A stretch of 64,000 nucleotides of DNA from Candidatus Gastranaerophilales bacterium. Lineage in GTDB: Bacteria > Cyanobacteriota > Vampirovibrionia > Gastranaerophilales > Gastranaerophilaceae. Shown one piece after another: positions 52,582-62,526 of the stretch. Position 1 is the stretch's first letter. Each line of letters starts with the position of its first letter. The DNA lies in the NCBI GenBank assembly GCA_944326545.1, contig CALVEH010000002.1, positions 62,001-126,000 on the forward strand, given 5' to 3'. The translations under genes were made by a program, and so were the position numbers. A model generated the notes under the pieces. The model did not search any database. It worked only from the letters and a program-made list of their open reading frames with translations, and had not been told where the DNA came from.

Positions 52582-53070
52582 TCATTTGCAGTTATGACCG
52601 TTAGACAATTTATCTAACATATTTTTAAATTCGAAAAACCCAAAGTCATAATCACCATCAGACAATTTTTTACACTCATTTAAAATTTGAGTACAAATTT
52701 TTCTCATACTGGTGTAATGTTTACGTTTAGGATTTTTTTTACCAAAAGTTTGAAGTACAACATCAAAGAAAGTGCCTAAATCGTCATCATCTCGCCATAT
52801 AGCACATCTGATGCTTTCGGGTGTTAAATTTTTCTTATTACAATCAAAGTGATTAATAATTTCTAAATTAATGCCATTATGATTGCTTTTATTAACAGGG
52901 GTTTCGTTTAAAACAATAAAGAACCCCTCAACACTTTTTTCTGAATTCTTTTTTAGTAAACAATTTTTAAATTGTTCTAATTGTTTATTTTTAACAATAT
53001 TTATACCAGAACGAGTAAAACGATCATATAAATATTGCTTAGGTTGCAAATCTCTAAAACATATTCTCAT
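52582..53070 (-). CDS. Hypothetical protein
   Basis: 162 residues from ATG 53070, preceded by TTGGAAA; an ATG at 53109 is in frame without a site. I do not recognise it. It is soluble, basic and Cys/Asn-rich, with no signal peptide, and contains WRDDDDLGTFFDVVLQTF in the middle. It lies after clpX, separated by an inverted repeat, and before queF. Confidence 0.6.
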   Translation of the reverse strand: MRICFRDLQPKQYLYDRFTRSGINIVKNKQLEQFKNCLLKKNSEKSVEGFFIVLNETPVNKSNHNGINLEIINHFDCNKKNLTPESIRCAIWRDDDDLGTFFDVVLQTFGKKNPKRKHYTSMRKICTQILNECKKLSDGDYDFGFFEFKNMLDKLSNGHNCK

Positions 53071-53202
53071 AATTTTTTCCAATATATTATCACGTTGTAT
53101 AGAAAACATAAAAAAACATTTTTTTGCTAATTTATAAAGTTACTTTAATATGATAATTTCATTATTCTTGCATTAAAATTTCAAAAACTTGCTCTATATA
53201 AA

Positions 53203-53233
53203 CAATGACTAATTTTTAAAAAATTAGTCATTG
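53203..53233. repeat. Perfect 14-bp inverted repeat after clpX
   Basis: CAATGACTAATTTT (53203-53216) and its complement (53220-53233) around a TAAA-like centre. It lies 32 bases after the clpX stop and may be a terminator for tig-clpP-clpX; the flanks are only weakly T-rich. Confidence 0.6.
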
Positions 53234-53265
53234 TAAATCAATTATAAAGTTAAAGTATATTTATT

Positions 53266-54597
53266 TTATGCTATTTCTTCGTGAGTTTCTATAGTACTTA
53301 CTGAATTATCATTATGCTTTTGAGGAAGTTTAATTAATTCAGCAACGTTGTCACGTTTTTTTACCATTTCAGCAGTAACAGTGAACTCGCTCACATTCTC
53401 TTGAGAAGGAACTTCATACATAATATTAAGCATAAGTTCTTCTACAATTGAACGCAACGCACGAGCTCCAGTCTTACGTTTAATAGCTTCTTTCGCTATT
53501 AACTCGATAGCCTCAGGTTCAAATTTCAAATCAACATTGTCCATTTTCAACAAGCATTGATATTGTTTGATAATAGCATTCTTAGGCTCTGTTAAAATCA
53601 TCTTAAGTGTTGCTTCATCAAGTTGATCTAACACAGCATAAATAGGAACACGACCGATAAATTCAGGAATCAAACCAAATTTGAGTAAATCTTCAGGCTG
53701 CAACTTTTTCAACATTTTTTGAGCAGCAATCTCTTTTTCTGCTGCAGTTGCAGGGGCTTTCGCACCAAAGCCTAAAGAAGTACCTTCACCGGCCCTTCTT
53801 TCGACTATCTTATCCAAGCCAACAAATGCACCGCCAACAATGAACAAAATATTCTTTGTATCAATTTGAATAAATTCTTGATGAGGATGTTTTCTTCCAC
53901 CTTGTGGAGGAACATTAGCAACAGTACCTTCAATCATCTTTAACAAGGCTTGTTGAACACCTTCACCTGATACATCTCTTGTAATGCTTGGGTTTTCTGA
54001 TTTTCTTGCTATTTTATCAATTTCATCGATATAAATAATACCTCTTTCAGCTCTTTGTGCATCAAATTCAGCACTTTGATAAAGTCTTAACAAGATATTT
54101 TCTACATCATCACCTACATAACCAGCTTCTGTCAAAGTTGTTGCATCAGCAACAGCAAAAGGTACATCAAGCATTTTTGCAAGTGTTTGAGCAAGCAATG
54201 TCTTACCTGAACCTGTTGGTCCAACCAAAAGAATATTACTTTTTTGAATTTCTATACCTGTATTGTCTTTTTCTTTTGAGTTATGAGCAATACGTTTATA
54301 GTGGTTATACACAGCAACTGACAAAACTTTTTTCGCGTCATCTTGACCAACAATATGCTCATCAAGATAAGCCTTTATTTCATGAGGTTTTGGCACAGAG
54401 GAAATATCAGTTTCTTTAACTGCCTCTTTCTCTGATTTTTCTTTATTTTCAAAGAATTCTTCGTCCAAAATTTCATTACATAGTTCAACACATTCATCAC
54501 AGATATAAACTTCAGGACCAGCAATCAATTTTTTTACTTGGTCTTGAGTTTTACCGCAAAATGAACATTTTAAACGACTGTCGTCATGTTTAACCAT
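53266..54597 (-). CDS. clpX: ATP-dependent protease ATPase subunit ClpX
   Basis: 443 residues. The N-terminal zinc-binding domain has CSFCGK and CDECVELC. The AAA+ core has Walker A GPTGSGKT, Walker [10 protein letters not shown], and the IGF-type ClpP-binding loop region. It unfolds substrates and feeds them to ClpP. 18 bases after clpP; AGGAG before the start. Confidence 0.97.
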   Translation of the reverse strand: MVKHDDSRLKCSFCGKTQDQVKKLIAGPEVYICDECVELCNEILDEEFFENKEKSEKEAVKETDISSVPKPHEIKAYLDEHIVGQDDAKKVLSVAVYNHYKRIAHNSKEKDNTGIEIQKSNILLVGPTGSGKTLLAQTLAKMLDVPFAVADATTLTEAGYVGDDVENILLRLYQSAEFDAQRAERGIIYIDEIDKIARKSENPSITRDVSGEGVQQALLKMIEGTVANVPPQGGRKHPHQEFIQIDTKNILFIVGGAFVGLDKIVERRAGEGTSLGFGAKAPATAAEKEIAAQKMLKKLQPEDLLKFGLIPEFIGRVPIYAVLDQLDEATLKMILTEPKNAIIKQYQCLLKMDNVDLKFEPEAIELIAKEAIKRKTGARALRSIVEELMLNIMYEVPSQENVSEFTVTAEMVKKRDNVAELIKLPQKHNDNSVSTIETHEEIA

Positions 54598-54615
54598 TAC
54601 AAATTCTCCTGATTA

Positions 54616-55215
54616 TTACTCAGCCTTGTGAGTTTTATCCATTGTAATAACTCTATCAATCATACCGTACTCTAAAGCTTCTTCCGGTGTCATGATATAG
54701 TCACGGTCTGTATCTTTTTCAATTTTCTTGATAGATTGACCAGTATTAGAAGCCAAAATTTCGTTTAAAGCTTTTTTAATTCTTAAAATTTCAGCTGCTT
54801 GAATTTCAATATCAGTAGCTTGACCTTGAGCACCGCCTAATGGTTGGTGGATCAAGACTCTTGAGTGAGGAAGAGCTAATCTCTTACCTTTTGTACCTGA
54901 AGAAAGTAGGAATGCACCCATAGATGCTGCCTGACCTAAACAGATAGTAGATACATCTGAACGAATATGTTGCATAGTATCATAAATAGCAAAACCTGCA
55001 GTAACGCTACCACCTGGTGAATTGATATACAACATGATGTCTTTTTCAGGGTTTTCAGAATCCAATAACAACATTTGTGCAACAACCAAGTTTGCAACCA
55101 TATCATCAATTGGAGTTCCTAAAAAGATAATTCTTTCTCTCAATAATCTTGAGAATATATCAAATGCACGTTCACCACGGCTTGACTGTTCTACTACTGT
55201 TGGTACAAAACTCAT
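54616..55215 (-). CDS. clpP: ATP-dependent Clp protease proteolytic subunit
   Basis: 199 residues with the catalytic Ser in [11 protein letters not shown], His in [10 protein letters not shown] and Asp in DTDRDYIM. The N-terminal [20 protein letters not shown] is typical. Forms the tetradecameric chamber used by ClpX. Confidence 0.97.
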   Translation of the reverse strand: MSFVPTVVEQSSRGERAFDIFSRLLRERIIFLGTPIDDMVANLVVAQMLLLDSENPEKDIMLYINSPGGSVTAGFAIYDTMQHIRSDVSTICLGQAASMGAFLLSSGTKGKRLALPHSRVLIHQPLGGAQGQATDIEIQAAEILRIKKALNEILASNTGQSIKKIEKDTDRDYIMTPEEALEYGMIDRVITMDKTHKAE

Positions 55216-55268
55216 AAATTTGCCCTTTCGCTCTTCTTATTCTATCAACTAATATTATATATTATAGA

Positions 55269-56576
55269 CTATTTATTCTCACCTGCAACGAATTTGATTT
55301 TGTTGTTATCAAGCAAGAATTTAGTAACCTTTTGACTCAAAGCTTGTTGTGACAAAGATTGAATCATCATAGGATTTTTGCTGATTTCTTTAAATATAGC
55401 AGATTTATCTGTTTGATACATCATAGCCAACTCGCCTAATTTTTCTTCCAAATCTTGTGGTCCGATTTGAATATTTTCAAGTTTAGCGATTTCAGAAATC
55501 ATCAATGAATTTTTAATTCTGTTCAATGCTTCTTCTTTCAACTCAGCATCAACTTTTTCTGCTCCATCATTTTTAAGAACTTGTTCCCAAGTCATACCTG
55601 TTTGAGCAAGTTTTTGTTTAAAATCAGAAACAAGAGCTTGTTTTTCTCTTTCAATCATAGAATCTTGAACATCTACATCCATTTTGGAAATGATAGTTTC
55701 AAACAATTTGTTTGCACATCTTTTATCATTTTCAATTTTAGCTGTACTTTCAAGATATTTTTGAATATCTGCTTTTAATTCGTCAACTGTTTTAAAGTTG
55801 CCAACTTTGCTAGCTAATTCATCATTAAGCTCAGGTCTAACTTTTTCTTTAATTTCATTAATTTTGATTTTAAATTGAGCAGGTTTACCTTGTAATTTTT
55901 CATCGTGGTAAACTTCTGGGAATGTTACATCGATAACGAACTCTTCACCAACATTTTTGCCAACCAACTGTTCAGCAAAACCAGGAATAAAGTTGCTGTT
56001 TTCTAAATCTAACATGTAGTTTTTAGCAGAACCGCCTGAGATTAATTCACCATCAACAGAACCTTCAAAATCCATTACAACAACGTCTTTATCTGTAGAA
56101 GCTCTACCTTCAACTTTTTCAAATTTTGTAAATTTTTTAGTTAAATCTTCAATTTCTTTTTCCATTGCATTTTCTGCAGTTTTGAATTCTTCAACTTCGA
56201 TTTCCATATCTTTGTATTGTTCAAACTTAACCTCAGGCTTGAGTTCAATTTTTGCAACAACTTTAGCTGGTTTACCAAGTTCGAATTCATAAGATTCAAG
56301 ATATGGTTCAGTGATAGCTGTCAAATTATTTTTAGAAATAGCTTCAGAAAATACTGAAGGTAAAATGTATTCTAAAACATCACGTTTAATATTTTCAGAA
56401 CCAATGTTTTTTTCTAAGATAGCTCTAGGTGCTTTACCTTTTCTAAAACCTGGTATATTAACTCTTTGAGCCAATCTTTTGCAAGCTTTGTTATACTCTT
56501 TTTCAGCAGTTTCGGCATCGATCTCGATATCGAGTTTCACCATATTATGCTCTAATTTTTCAATTTTTGTTTCCAT
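55269..56576 (-). CDS. tig: Trigger factor
   Basis: 435 residues: the N-terminal ribosome-binding domain with the NIPGFRKGKAPRAILE signature, a central FKBP-type prolyl isomerase domain, and a long helical C-terminal arm. It is the ribosome-bound chaperone. First gene of the tig-clpP-clpX unit, the usual order; AAGGAT before the start. Confidence 0.96.
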   Translation of the reverse strand: METKIEKLEHNMVKLDIEIDAETAEKEYNKACKRLAQRVNIPGFRKGKAPRAILEKNIGSENIKRDVLEYILPSVFSEAISKNNLTAITEPYLESYEFELGKPAKVVAKIELKPEVKFEQYKDMEIEVEEFKTAENAMEKEIEDLTKKFTKFEKVEGRASTDKDVVVMDFEGSVDGELISGGSAKNYMLDLENSNFIPGFAEQLVGKNVGEEFVIDVTFPEVYHDEKLQGKPAQFKIKINEIKEKVRPELNDELASKVGNFKTVDELKADIQKYLESTAKIENDKRCANKLFETIISKMDVDVQDSMIEREKQALVSDFKQKLAQTGMTWEQVLKNDGAEKVDAELKEEALNRIKNSLMISEIAKLENIQIGPQDLEEKLGELAMMYQTDKSAIFKEISKNPMMIQSLSQQALSQKVTKFLLDNNKIKFVAGENK

Positions 56577-56699
56577 CTTCTTATCCTTATTTTCCTTAAT
56601 AACGTTACGACATATTTCCGTAAAATAATTATATTATAAAAGTATTATAAATAAAGCATGGGAGCGAAAATTAGTCAATTTAGTGTAGAAAACAAAAAT

Positions 56700-56729
56700 A
56701 AAAAGCTCCTATCAAAATAAGAGCTTTTT
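56700..56729 (-). terminator. Rho-independent terminator after the autotransporter gene
   Basis: AAAAAGCTC (56700-56708) pairs with GAGCTTTTT (56721-56729); on the minus strand a T-run follows the stem. Confidence 0.8.
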
Positions 56730-56751
56730 ATAAACAAACATTATATTAAAA

Positions 56752-59700
56752 CTACTTGCCTACTGACCAACGAAGTCCAGCGGTTAAGGCTATACCGTTA
56801 CGACCACCGTTGTGTATCATTGCTTGGCCAAAAGCTATAAATCTGTCTTTGAATCTCTTTTGAATACCTGCACCATATTGGATATATGGGTCGATACTCA
56901 TCTCTGGTAATCTTACATCATTCGCTGTTACCTTGCTGTCATCTAACAGGTTCCATATCATTGCTACGCTTAAATATGGCTGCCATCCGTTTTTAGTGTT
57001 TCCGATAAGTTTTAATCCGGGGGCAAGTTGGATTGCGTTAAGTGGGTCTGACTTGATGCGGACACCTGCTCCGTTTGTGTAATCAAATGTATTTACGAAT
57101 GTATAGCTTATGAGAAAGTTTGGTTGTAAGATTATTCTTCCGTCTTTAAATTCAAAGTTGTATCCTGTTTTGTTTCCTATACCGGCTAACAACATTGCAT
57201 AGTTTTCATTTCCGTACATTGTGCTTGCATCGCCTGCTGTTGCTCCTACTGATAATGTTGTTGCGTTAAAGAAGTTGCCTTTATACAATGTTGCTGTTCC
57301 GCCGATTAAGCCGCCGTTTTGGTATGCGTCAACGCCCTGATATCTTTGTGATGCTCCGTTGTAGCCGATATAGCCTGTTAATACTCGTTCAAAGCCATGG
57401 CTTATTGTTTTTAATGGGCTGTCGTAGCCTATTAAAGTACCGTAATTGATGTTACTTACTTTCGGGCCGTTTTTGAGCGGTACGTTTTCAAAGCTTGCAT
57501 ATGGTTTAACCCAGAAGCCGGCATCTTCTTCTTTTGTTAAGAGTGGTGAGAAGGTTCCCACATCTGTTGCATCACCTGTGGGGGATAATGCATATTTGCC
57601 CGAGTTAATGATTGCAACACGTTCTAAGTATGGTATGTTCATGAAGGTATCTGCGTGTTGGAATGCGTAGTTAAATGCCTGAAGTTGCGTAGTGTATGCG
57701 CCTGCTTGTTGGGCAACGGGGGAAGCTAAAACCGCAGGGTTATACGCGTCTGATATATTACCGTTTGGGTCGCTTGAACCTGCACTGCGGGCAAAGGTGA
57801 AGAAACCGTCGTCGGGGTTGTATGATACTTCGTATTTGTAAATCGGGCTGTATGCTATGGGTGAAGCACCAGTGTATGCAACACTGCTTGAAATTTGTTC
57901 ATCTGCAAAAAGAACATTTGTTATGTCTTTTGTTGCGTCATTTAGAAGGTTAACGCCCTGAACATTGATTTTTCCGGTTGATTCACCGTATTCATCTGCG
58001 GTAATACGGCCCATGGATTCTTTTTGAAGGTCAACATCAACAGAGGCAAGGTTAATTGTACCTGCGTTAGAAAATCTTTCAAAGTTAACAGTTTCGTTGT
58101 TCAGATGTTGGATGTTTAAAATGCCTGAGTTGACTGCTAATGTTCTCGATGGGGCGAGGTTTGTGCCCTCGTTTACATAGACATTTGTATTATCGATTGA
58201 GATATTTGCGTTTATAACTTTGTCATTGAGGTAGATTGCGCCGGTGTTATCTCCCGTTAAAGACAGGTTATATGCGTTTGTTCTGTCAATTTCATATTTG
58301 CCTGTTTCTGCATTTTCAACTGACGCACCGCCGTCTATCTGGTCATCAAAGACTATTACACCGTTGTTTTGGGCTTGAAGTTTTATTGTTGGTGAAGAAC
58401 CGGACGAGGTTTCAACAAATATAGCGTTGTTGATTTGGCCTCTGTAGTCTTCTGTGTAGTTGCCGGAAAAGTAGTTTGTTTGATTGTTTGCTATAAAGTT
58501 CATATCAGAACTTGTGTAAACAGCACCGCCGAGTGCTAATTGTGAATCAGATTCTGTCTTTGCATAGTTATTGATAAAAGAGCCGTATATGCCGCCTGTG
58601 AGGTTGCCTTCATCGTCAAGCTGACCGATTGTTGAATTGAAATTATAAATCGCTCCGCCATAGGCATATGAATAAGTATCAGTACCTGCAGAAGATGCAT
58701 AGTTACCTATGAAATCGCCCGTTATGTCGCCGATTGTTCCATATTTGTTATAAATCGCTCCACCATTTGCTGAGAAACAGCTTGAATAGGCATAGTTGCC
58801 TATGAAATCACCTGCTATATCTTCGATTTCTGCAAAAATAGCATAATAACCACTGTTATAAATCGCTCCGCCATTGGCAGACGAATAGCCTGAGGCGTAG
58901 TTGCCAATAAAATCACCTGTTATATCTCCGATTGTTGCTGTATACTTATAACCAGCAGAGTTATCAATGGCTCCGCCATAGGCATTGCCGAAATCTGTTC
59001 GTACATAGTTTCCTATAAAATCGCCGGTTATATTTCCAATTTCTGCATTATCGGAGTTGTAAATCGCTCCGCCAAGACTATAACCATCAATTGTATACAC
59101 ATAGTTGCCAATGAAATCGCCTGTTATATTGCCGATTGTTCCTTTTTCTTTATTATTAATCGCTCCGCCATAGGGATTAAGACCAGATATATAGTTGCCA
59201 ATAAAATCTCCGACTATATTTTCAATTGTTCCACTGTTATAAATCGCTCCGCCATAGGGCGCACTAGCAGATATATAGTTGCCAATAAAATCTCCGACTA
59301 TATTTTCAATTGTTCCACGGTTACAAATCGCTCCGCCAAAGGCAGAACTATTTGCAGTAACATAGTTGCCTATGAAATCGCCTGTTATATCTCCGATTGT
59401 TCCACGATAGTTATCAATCGCTCCGCCTAAAGCTGAAGATTCTGTAGAAAATGCATAGTTAGCTATAAAATCAGCTGCTATATCTCCTATTGTGCCGGAA
59501 TTATATAATGCACCGCCATAAGCATAATTATACGCACTATTGGAATAAGAACCTGTACTATTTGCCTCAACGCCATTGTTTATAAATGCTCCGGTTACTG
59601 ATGTTAACTCGCCGGCATTGTATACTGCACCGCCTAAGACCTGTGCGTATTTATCAGAATAAGTTGTAGATTCAAGCGTACCGGTTACTTTGTTGCCTAT

Positions 59701-60573
59701 GTAAAGTACATTGTCTATGCTATCTTTACGACCTTCGGGGTTATTCAAACCTACTCCGCTGTTGAATATATACTGATTGCTAGACGTATTGGATGGGTTA
59801 GTTACCGTAGGGTTATTAATTGTTTGACCTTCTATTTTTTGGGTAAAAGAATCTTCACTATATGAATACGTTATTGTCTGTCCTACAGAGGCTGCAGGGT
59901 CTTGCTTGAATTCCAAATTACCTGTATCTGCATTCTTTTCCCAGCCGTAGGTTAGTGTAGTTGTGCCGTTGGGGTCGCCGTATTGGGTTTTATTGAGGTT
60001 CACCGTGTAGTATTTTGGTGTGGTTTCAATTGTTGTTACTTCTTTATATTCAATATCAGGCAATCTGTCTGCTTCTGCTACTTCCTTGCCTGTTGTTGGG
60101 TCGTAATACTTTATTACCTCCTTTTTATCATAAAGAGTTATAGTATTGGGTTCGTCTGCAGATGCTGCTTCTGTCAGTGTATAAGCAGAATCTTTTAATT
60201 TACTTGAATCATAGGTGTAGTACTTGCCCTCAGGTGTTGTGTATAAAGCTTTATCTTGTGTTGTTTCTATTAACGCTGTGCTTCCTGTTGAAGAAAGCAA
60301 TTGAAGAACATCTTTATTATCCGTTGGGGTATAGAAATACTCTTTACCACCGATATTAACTGTTATTGCCCCCTCAGGAGCTGTCACATCTGCTGTGATT
60401 TCAGTTAAGTTATTTGTTGAATAATCTGTATTTAAAAATGCAGATTGCTGTGCTTTTACATTATCTAATGTAGGAGTCGGAACGTCTGCAAGTGAGCTTT
60501 GAGCATTCAGCAAGGTAAATGCTCCTATTACAGCGCAAATTTTTAAAAGATTTTTATTACTAACTTTACCCAT
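56752..60573 (-). CDS. Autotransporter with Pmp-like GGAI/FxxN repeat passenger
   Basis: 1273 residues from ATG 60573 (AGAGGA upstream; a longer frame to 60612 lacks a site). A signal peptide ends LNAQSSLA. After about 280 residues comes an array of roughly eleven units of 28-36 residues, each with GGAIYN and DFIGNY, that is the GGA[ILV] and FxxN marks of Chlamydia polymorphic membrane proteins; this predicts a right-handed beta-helix passenger. The C-terminal 260 residues look like an autotransporter beta-barrel ending GLRWSVGK. Base composition is shifted: 57301-57360 has 31 G/C of 60. Probably a surface adhesin. Confidence 0.85.
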   Translation of the reverse strand: MGKVSNKNLLKICAVIGAFTLLNAQSSLADVPTPTLDNVKAQQSAFLNTDYSTNNLTEITADVTAPEGAITVNIGGKEYFYTPTDNKDVLQLLSSTGSTALIETTQDKALYTTPEGKYYTYDSSKLKDSAYTLTEAASADEPNTITLYDKKEVIKYYDPTTGKEVAEADRLPDIEYKEVTTIETTPKYYTVNLNKTQYGDPNGTTTLTYGWEKNADTGNLEFKQDPAASVGQTITYSYSEDSFTQKIEGQTINNPTVTNPSNTSSNQYIFNSGVGLNNPEGRKDSIDNVLYIGNKVTGTLESTTYSDKYAQVLGGAVYNAGELTSVTGAFINNGVEANSTGSYSNSAYNYAYGGALYNSGTIGDIAADFIANYAFSTESSALGGAIDNYRGTIGDITGDFIGNYVTANSSAFGGAICNRGTIENIVGDFIGNYISASAPYGGAIYNSGTIENIVGDFIGNYISGLNPYGGAINNKEKGTIGNITGDFIGNYVYTIDGYSLGGAIYNSDNAEIGNITGDFIGNYVRTDFGNAYGGAIDNSAGYKYTATIGDITGDFIGNYASGYSSANGGAIYNSGYYAIFAEIEDIAGDFIGNYAYSSCFSANGGAIYNKYGTIGDITGDFIGNYASSAGTDTYSYAYGGAIYNFNSTIGQLDDEGNLTGGIYGSFINNYAKTESDSQLALGGAVYTSSDMNFIANNQTNYFSGNYTEDYRGQINNAIFVETSSGSSPTIKLQAQNNGVIVFDDQIDGGASVENAETGKYEIDRTNAYNLSLTGDNTGAIYLNDKVINANISIDNTNVYVNEGTNLAPSRTLAVNSGILNIQHLNNETVNFERFSNAGTINLASVDVDLQKESMGRITADEYGESTGKINVQGVNLLNDATKDITNVLFADEQISSSVAYTGASPIAYSPIYKYEVSYNPDDGFFTFARSAGSSDPNGNISDAYNPAVLASPVAQQAGAYTTQLQAFNYAFQHADTFMNIPYLERVAIINSGKYALSPTGDATDVGTFSPLLTKEEDAGFWVKPYASFENVPLKNGPKVSNINYGTLIGYDSPLKTISHGFERVLTGYIGYNGASQRYQGVDAYQNGGLIGGTATLYKGNFFNATTLSVGATAGDASTMYGNENYAMLLAGIGNKTGYNFEFKDGRIILQPNFLISYTFVNTFDYTNGAGVRIKSDPLNAIQLAPGLKLIGNTKNGWQPYLSVAMIWNLLDDSKVTANDVRLPEMSIDPYIQYGAGIQKRFKDRFIAFGQAMIHNGGRNGIALTAGLRWSVGK
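58500..59633 (-). repeat. In-gene array of about eleven Pmp-type repeats
   Basis: The repeated DNA codes for GGAI...FxxN units; plus-strand AATCGCTCCGCCA recurs at almost every unit. Unit lengths vary mainly by the loop between GGAIYN and the IGDITGDFIGNY strand. Confidence 0.8.
59184..59318 (-). repeat. Recent 84-bp tandem duplication in the autotransporter
   Basis: The 51 bases 59184-59234 recur exactly at 59268-59318, and the next 23 differ at only a few places. The offset of 84 bases is 28 codons, one passenger unit. Confidence 0.85.
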
Positions 60574-60670
60574 ATAAAAGAATCCTCTGTTTTTAACACT
60601 CACTTTTATCAATCGACAGTAAAAAACAAAAACTTTAGCAAAATTAAGGTAATATTAAGAAACTGTAATA

Positions 60671-60702
60671 AAAAAGGCCCTCGACTAATCGAGAGCCTTT
60701 TT
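60671..60702 (-). terminator. Rho-independent terminator after glgP
   Basis: AAAAAGGCCCTCGA (60671-60684) pairs with TCGAGAGCCTTTTT (60689-60702) with one mismatch and a CTAA loop. Confidence 0.85.
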
Positions 60703-60720
60703 ATCAAAAGTTATACAAAC

Positions 60721-62433
60721 TTACTTGATATTTGAATAAGTCCAAGCATCCATATTAGGAGCTTCTTTTTGAGAAGGATCAACTGTCATATCAGATGCGT
60801 TTGTATTCAAGCCGCCTTCTTTTGGACTTTCGTGAGCGATTGGTTTATAGATTCTGTTGAAGTATTCTATAACCATTCTGTCTGAGTTAAAGTAAGCTTC
60901 AGAAGTTCTGATTGCTTGTCTCATCATTCTAGCCCATTCCATTTTGTTGTCATAATATGTAGGAATGATTTGATTTTCGATGATATCCATTATGCAATCA
61001 TGATCTTTCCAGTGTCTTTCTTCCCAAGGAATATCGTCATCCAAGCCAGGATATTCAACAGTGTAACCGTTGATTCCAGGGAATGTACCTTCAACTGTCC
61101 AACCGTCATAGATTGAAAGGTGAAGAGCACCGTTTGCGTTAGCAGACATGCCTGATGTACCAGAAGCTTCAAGAGGTCTGATAGGTGTATTCAACCAAAC
61201 ATCTGTTGCTCTTTTCAACTTAGCACTTAACTCAAGTTCGTAACCTGCAAGCACTGCAACGTTTTTAATATTGTAAGATTTGTGAAGAATGTTATTAAAC
61301 ATTTCACGACCGTTAGCATCATCCGGATGGAATTTACCTGCAAAAATCAATTGAACTTTGTCGGCATTTAAGAGTTTTAAGATTCTGTCCATATCCATGA
61401 AGATAAGCCAAGCGCGTTTGTAATCAGCAAATCTTCTTGCCCAAGTGATTGTCAAAACGTTAGGATCAAATCTTTTACCTGTAGTATTAGCGATGTAGCT
61501 GAATACTTCTTTTTTCATTTCGATTTTTGCGTCTAACAACTCTTGCAATGATTTAGCGTTAGCCATTCTGGGATCTTGCCAATAGTGGAGGTTAACAGCG
61601 TTAGTAATAGCTCTGATCGGGCATCTGCCTTCAACCCAATTCCACATTTTGTTAGAAACAAGACCGTGCAATTGAGAAACAGCGTTTGCGATACGGCTCA
61701 TTCTTAAAGCTGCAACTGTTAAAGAGAAGTGTTCGCCACCAAGTTCGATAGCTCTTTCTCTTGAACAACCAGCGAAGAAACCGCCTTCGAGAAGTGTATC
61801 AACCCAGTGAACTTCGTTACCAGCAGCAACAGGTGTGTGAGTTGTGAATACAACTTGTCTTTTTGTTTTTTCCAAATCACCGTTGTTTTGTCTCAACAAT
61901 TCAAATGCTGCAGGAAGTGCGTGACCTTCGTTCATGTGAACACATTCAAAGTCGTATTTAATAGCTTGAAGTAATCTAACACCACCGATACCAAGAACTG
62001 TTTCTTGAGCGATTCTGATTTTTTCATTTCCATCATAAAGTTTGTGAGAAATTGAACGAGCCCAATCTGAGTTGCCGTCAACATCTGTTGTTAACAAGTA
62101 AACAGGGCAAGAACCGAATAAATCAGGATCTACACGGAAAGCTTTAACGATAACTTTTTCACCAAAGATATCGAGAATAACTTCAGCATCAACTTCTTGC
62201 AAGAAATCATAGTGTTTTCTGATGTAAGCTACATCAACATTTCCTTCTTCATTAATTCTTTGGTTGTAATAGCCGTAAGACCATAACATTGTAACGCCGA
62301 CCATAGGAAGCTGTAAGTAACCCGCTGAAAGCATGTGGGAACCTGCCAAAAATCCTAAACCACCTGAGTAAGTACTCAAAGATTGGTCTAATGCTATTTC
62401 CATAGAAAAATATGCTACTTTAGGTAATCCCAT
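60721..62433 (-). CDS. glgP: Short-form alpha-glucan phosphorylase (GT35), PLP lysine replaced
   Basis: 570 residues of the short bacterial/archaeal alpha-glucan phosphorylase family. Most family blocks are intact: YFSMEIALDQSLSTYSGGLG, HMNEGHALPA, VFTTHTPVAAGNE, WARRFADYKRA, FAGKFHPDD and PLEASGTSGM. Phosphorylases release glucose 1-phosphate from glycogen using pyridoxal phosphate bound to a Lys just after this last block (GTSGMK or GTGNMK in known enzymes). Here that residue is Ser430 (TCT, 61144-61146). The enzyme may therefore act differently or belong to a diverged subfamily. AAGGAG before the start. Confidence 0.82.
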   Translation of the reverse strand: MGLPKVAYFSMEIALDQSLSTYSGGLGFLAGSHMLSAGYLQLPMVGVTMLWSYGYYNQRINEEGNVDVAYIRKHYDFLQEVDAEVILDIFGEKVIVKAFRVDPDLFGSCPVYLLTTDVDGNSDWARSISHKLYDGNEKIRIAQETVLGIGGVRLLQAIKYDFECVHMNEGHALPAAFELLRQNNGDLEKTKRQVVFTTHTPVAAGNEVHWVDTLLEGGFFAGCSRERAIELGGEHFSLTVAALRMSRIANAVSQLHGLVSNKMWNWVEGRCPIRAITNAVNLHYWQDPRMANAKSLQELLDAKIEMKKEVFSYIANTTGKRFDPNVLTITWARRFADYKRAWLIFMDMDRILKLLNADKVQLIFAGKFHPDDANGREMFNNILHKSYNIKNVAVLAGYELELSAKLKRATDVWLNTPIRPLEASGTSGMSANANGALHLSIYDGWTVEGTFPGINGYTVEYPGLDDDIPWEERHWKDHDCIMDIIENQIIPTYYDNKMEWARMMRQAIRTSEAYFNSDRMVIEYFNRIYKPIAHESPKEGGLNTNASDMTVDPSQKEAPNMDAWTYSNIK

Positions 62434-62526
62434 AATTCTCCTTTTTCATCACTAATCTACCATACGCACCATGTGCAGTTAAATTTATACCAACAACATA
62501 GCACAAATGCAATAAAAAAATAAAAT

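Noticed and set aside
56659-56721. A 20-codon plus-strand frame starting ATG GGA GCG
   Set aside because: It runs into the terminator hairpin, has no ribosome site and encodes no recognisable sequence.
57446-60359. Several plus-strand open frames of 62-74 residues within the autotransporter
   Set aside because: They are antisense shadows of a repetitive gene.
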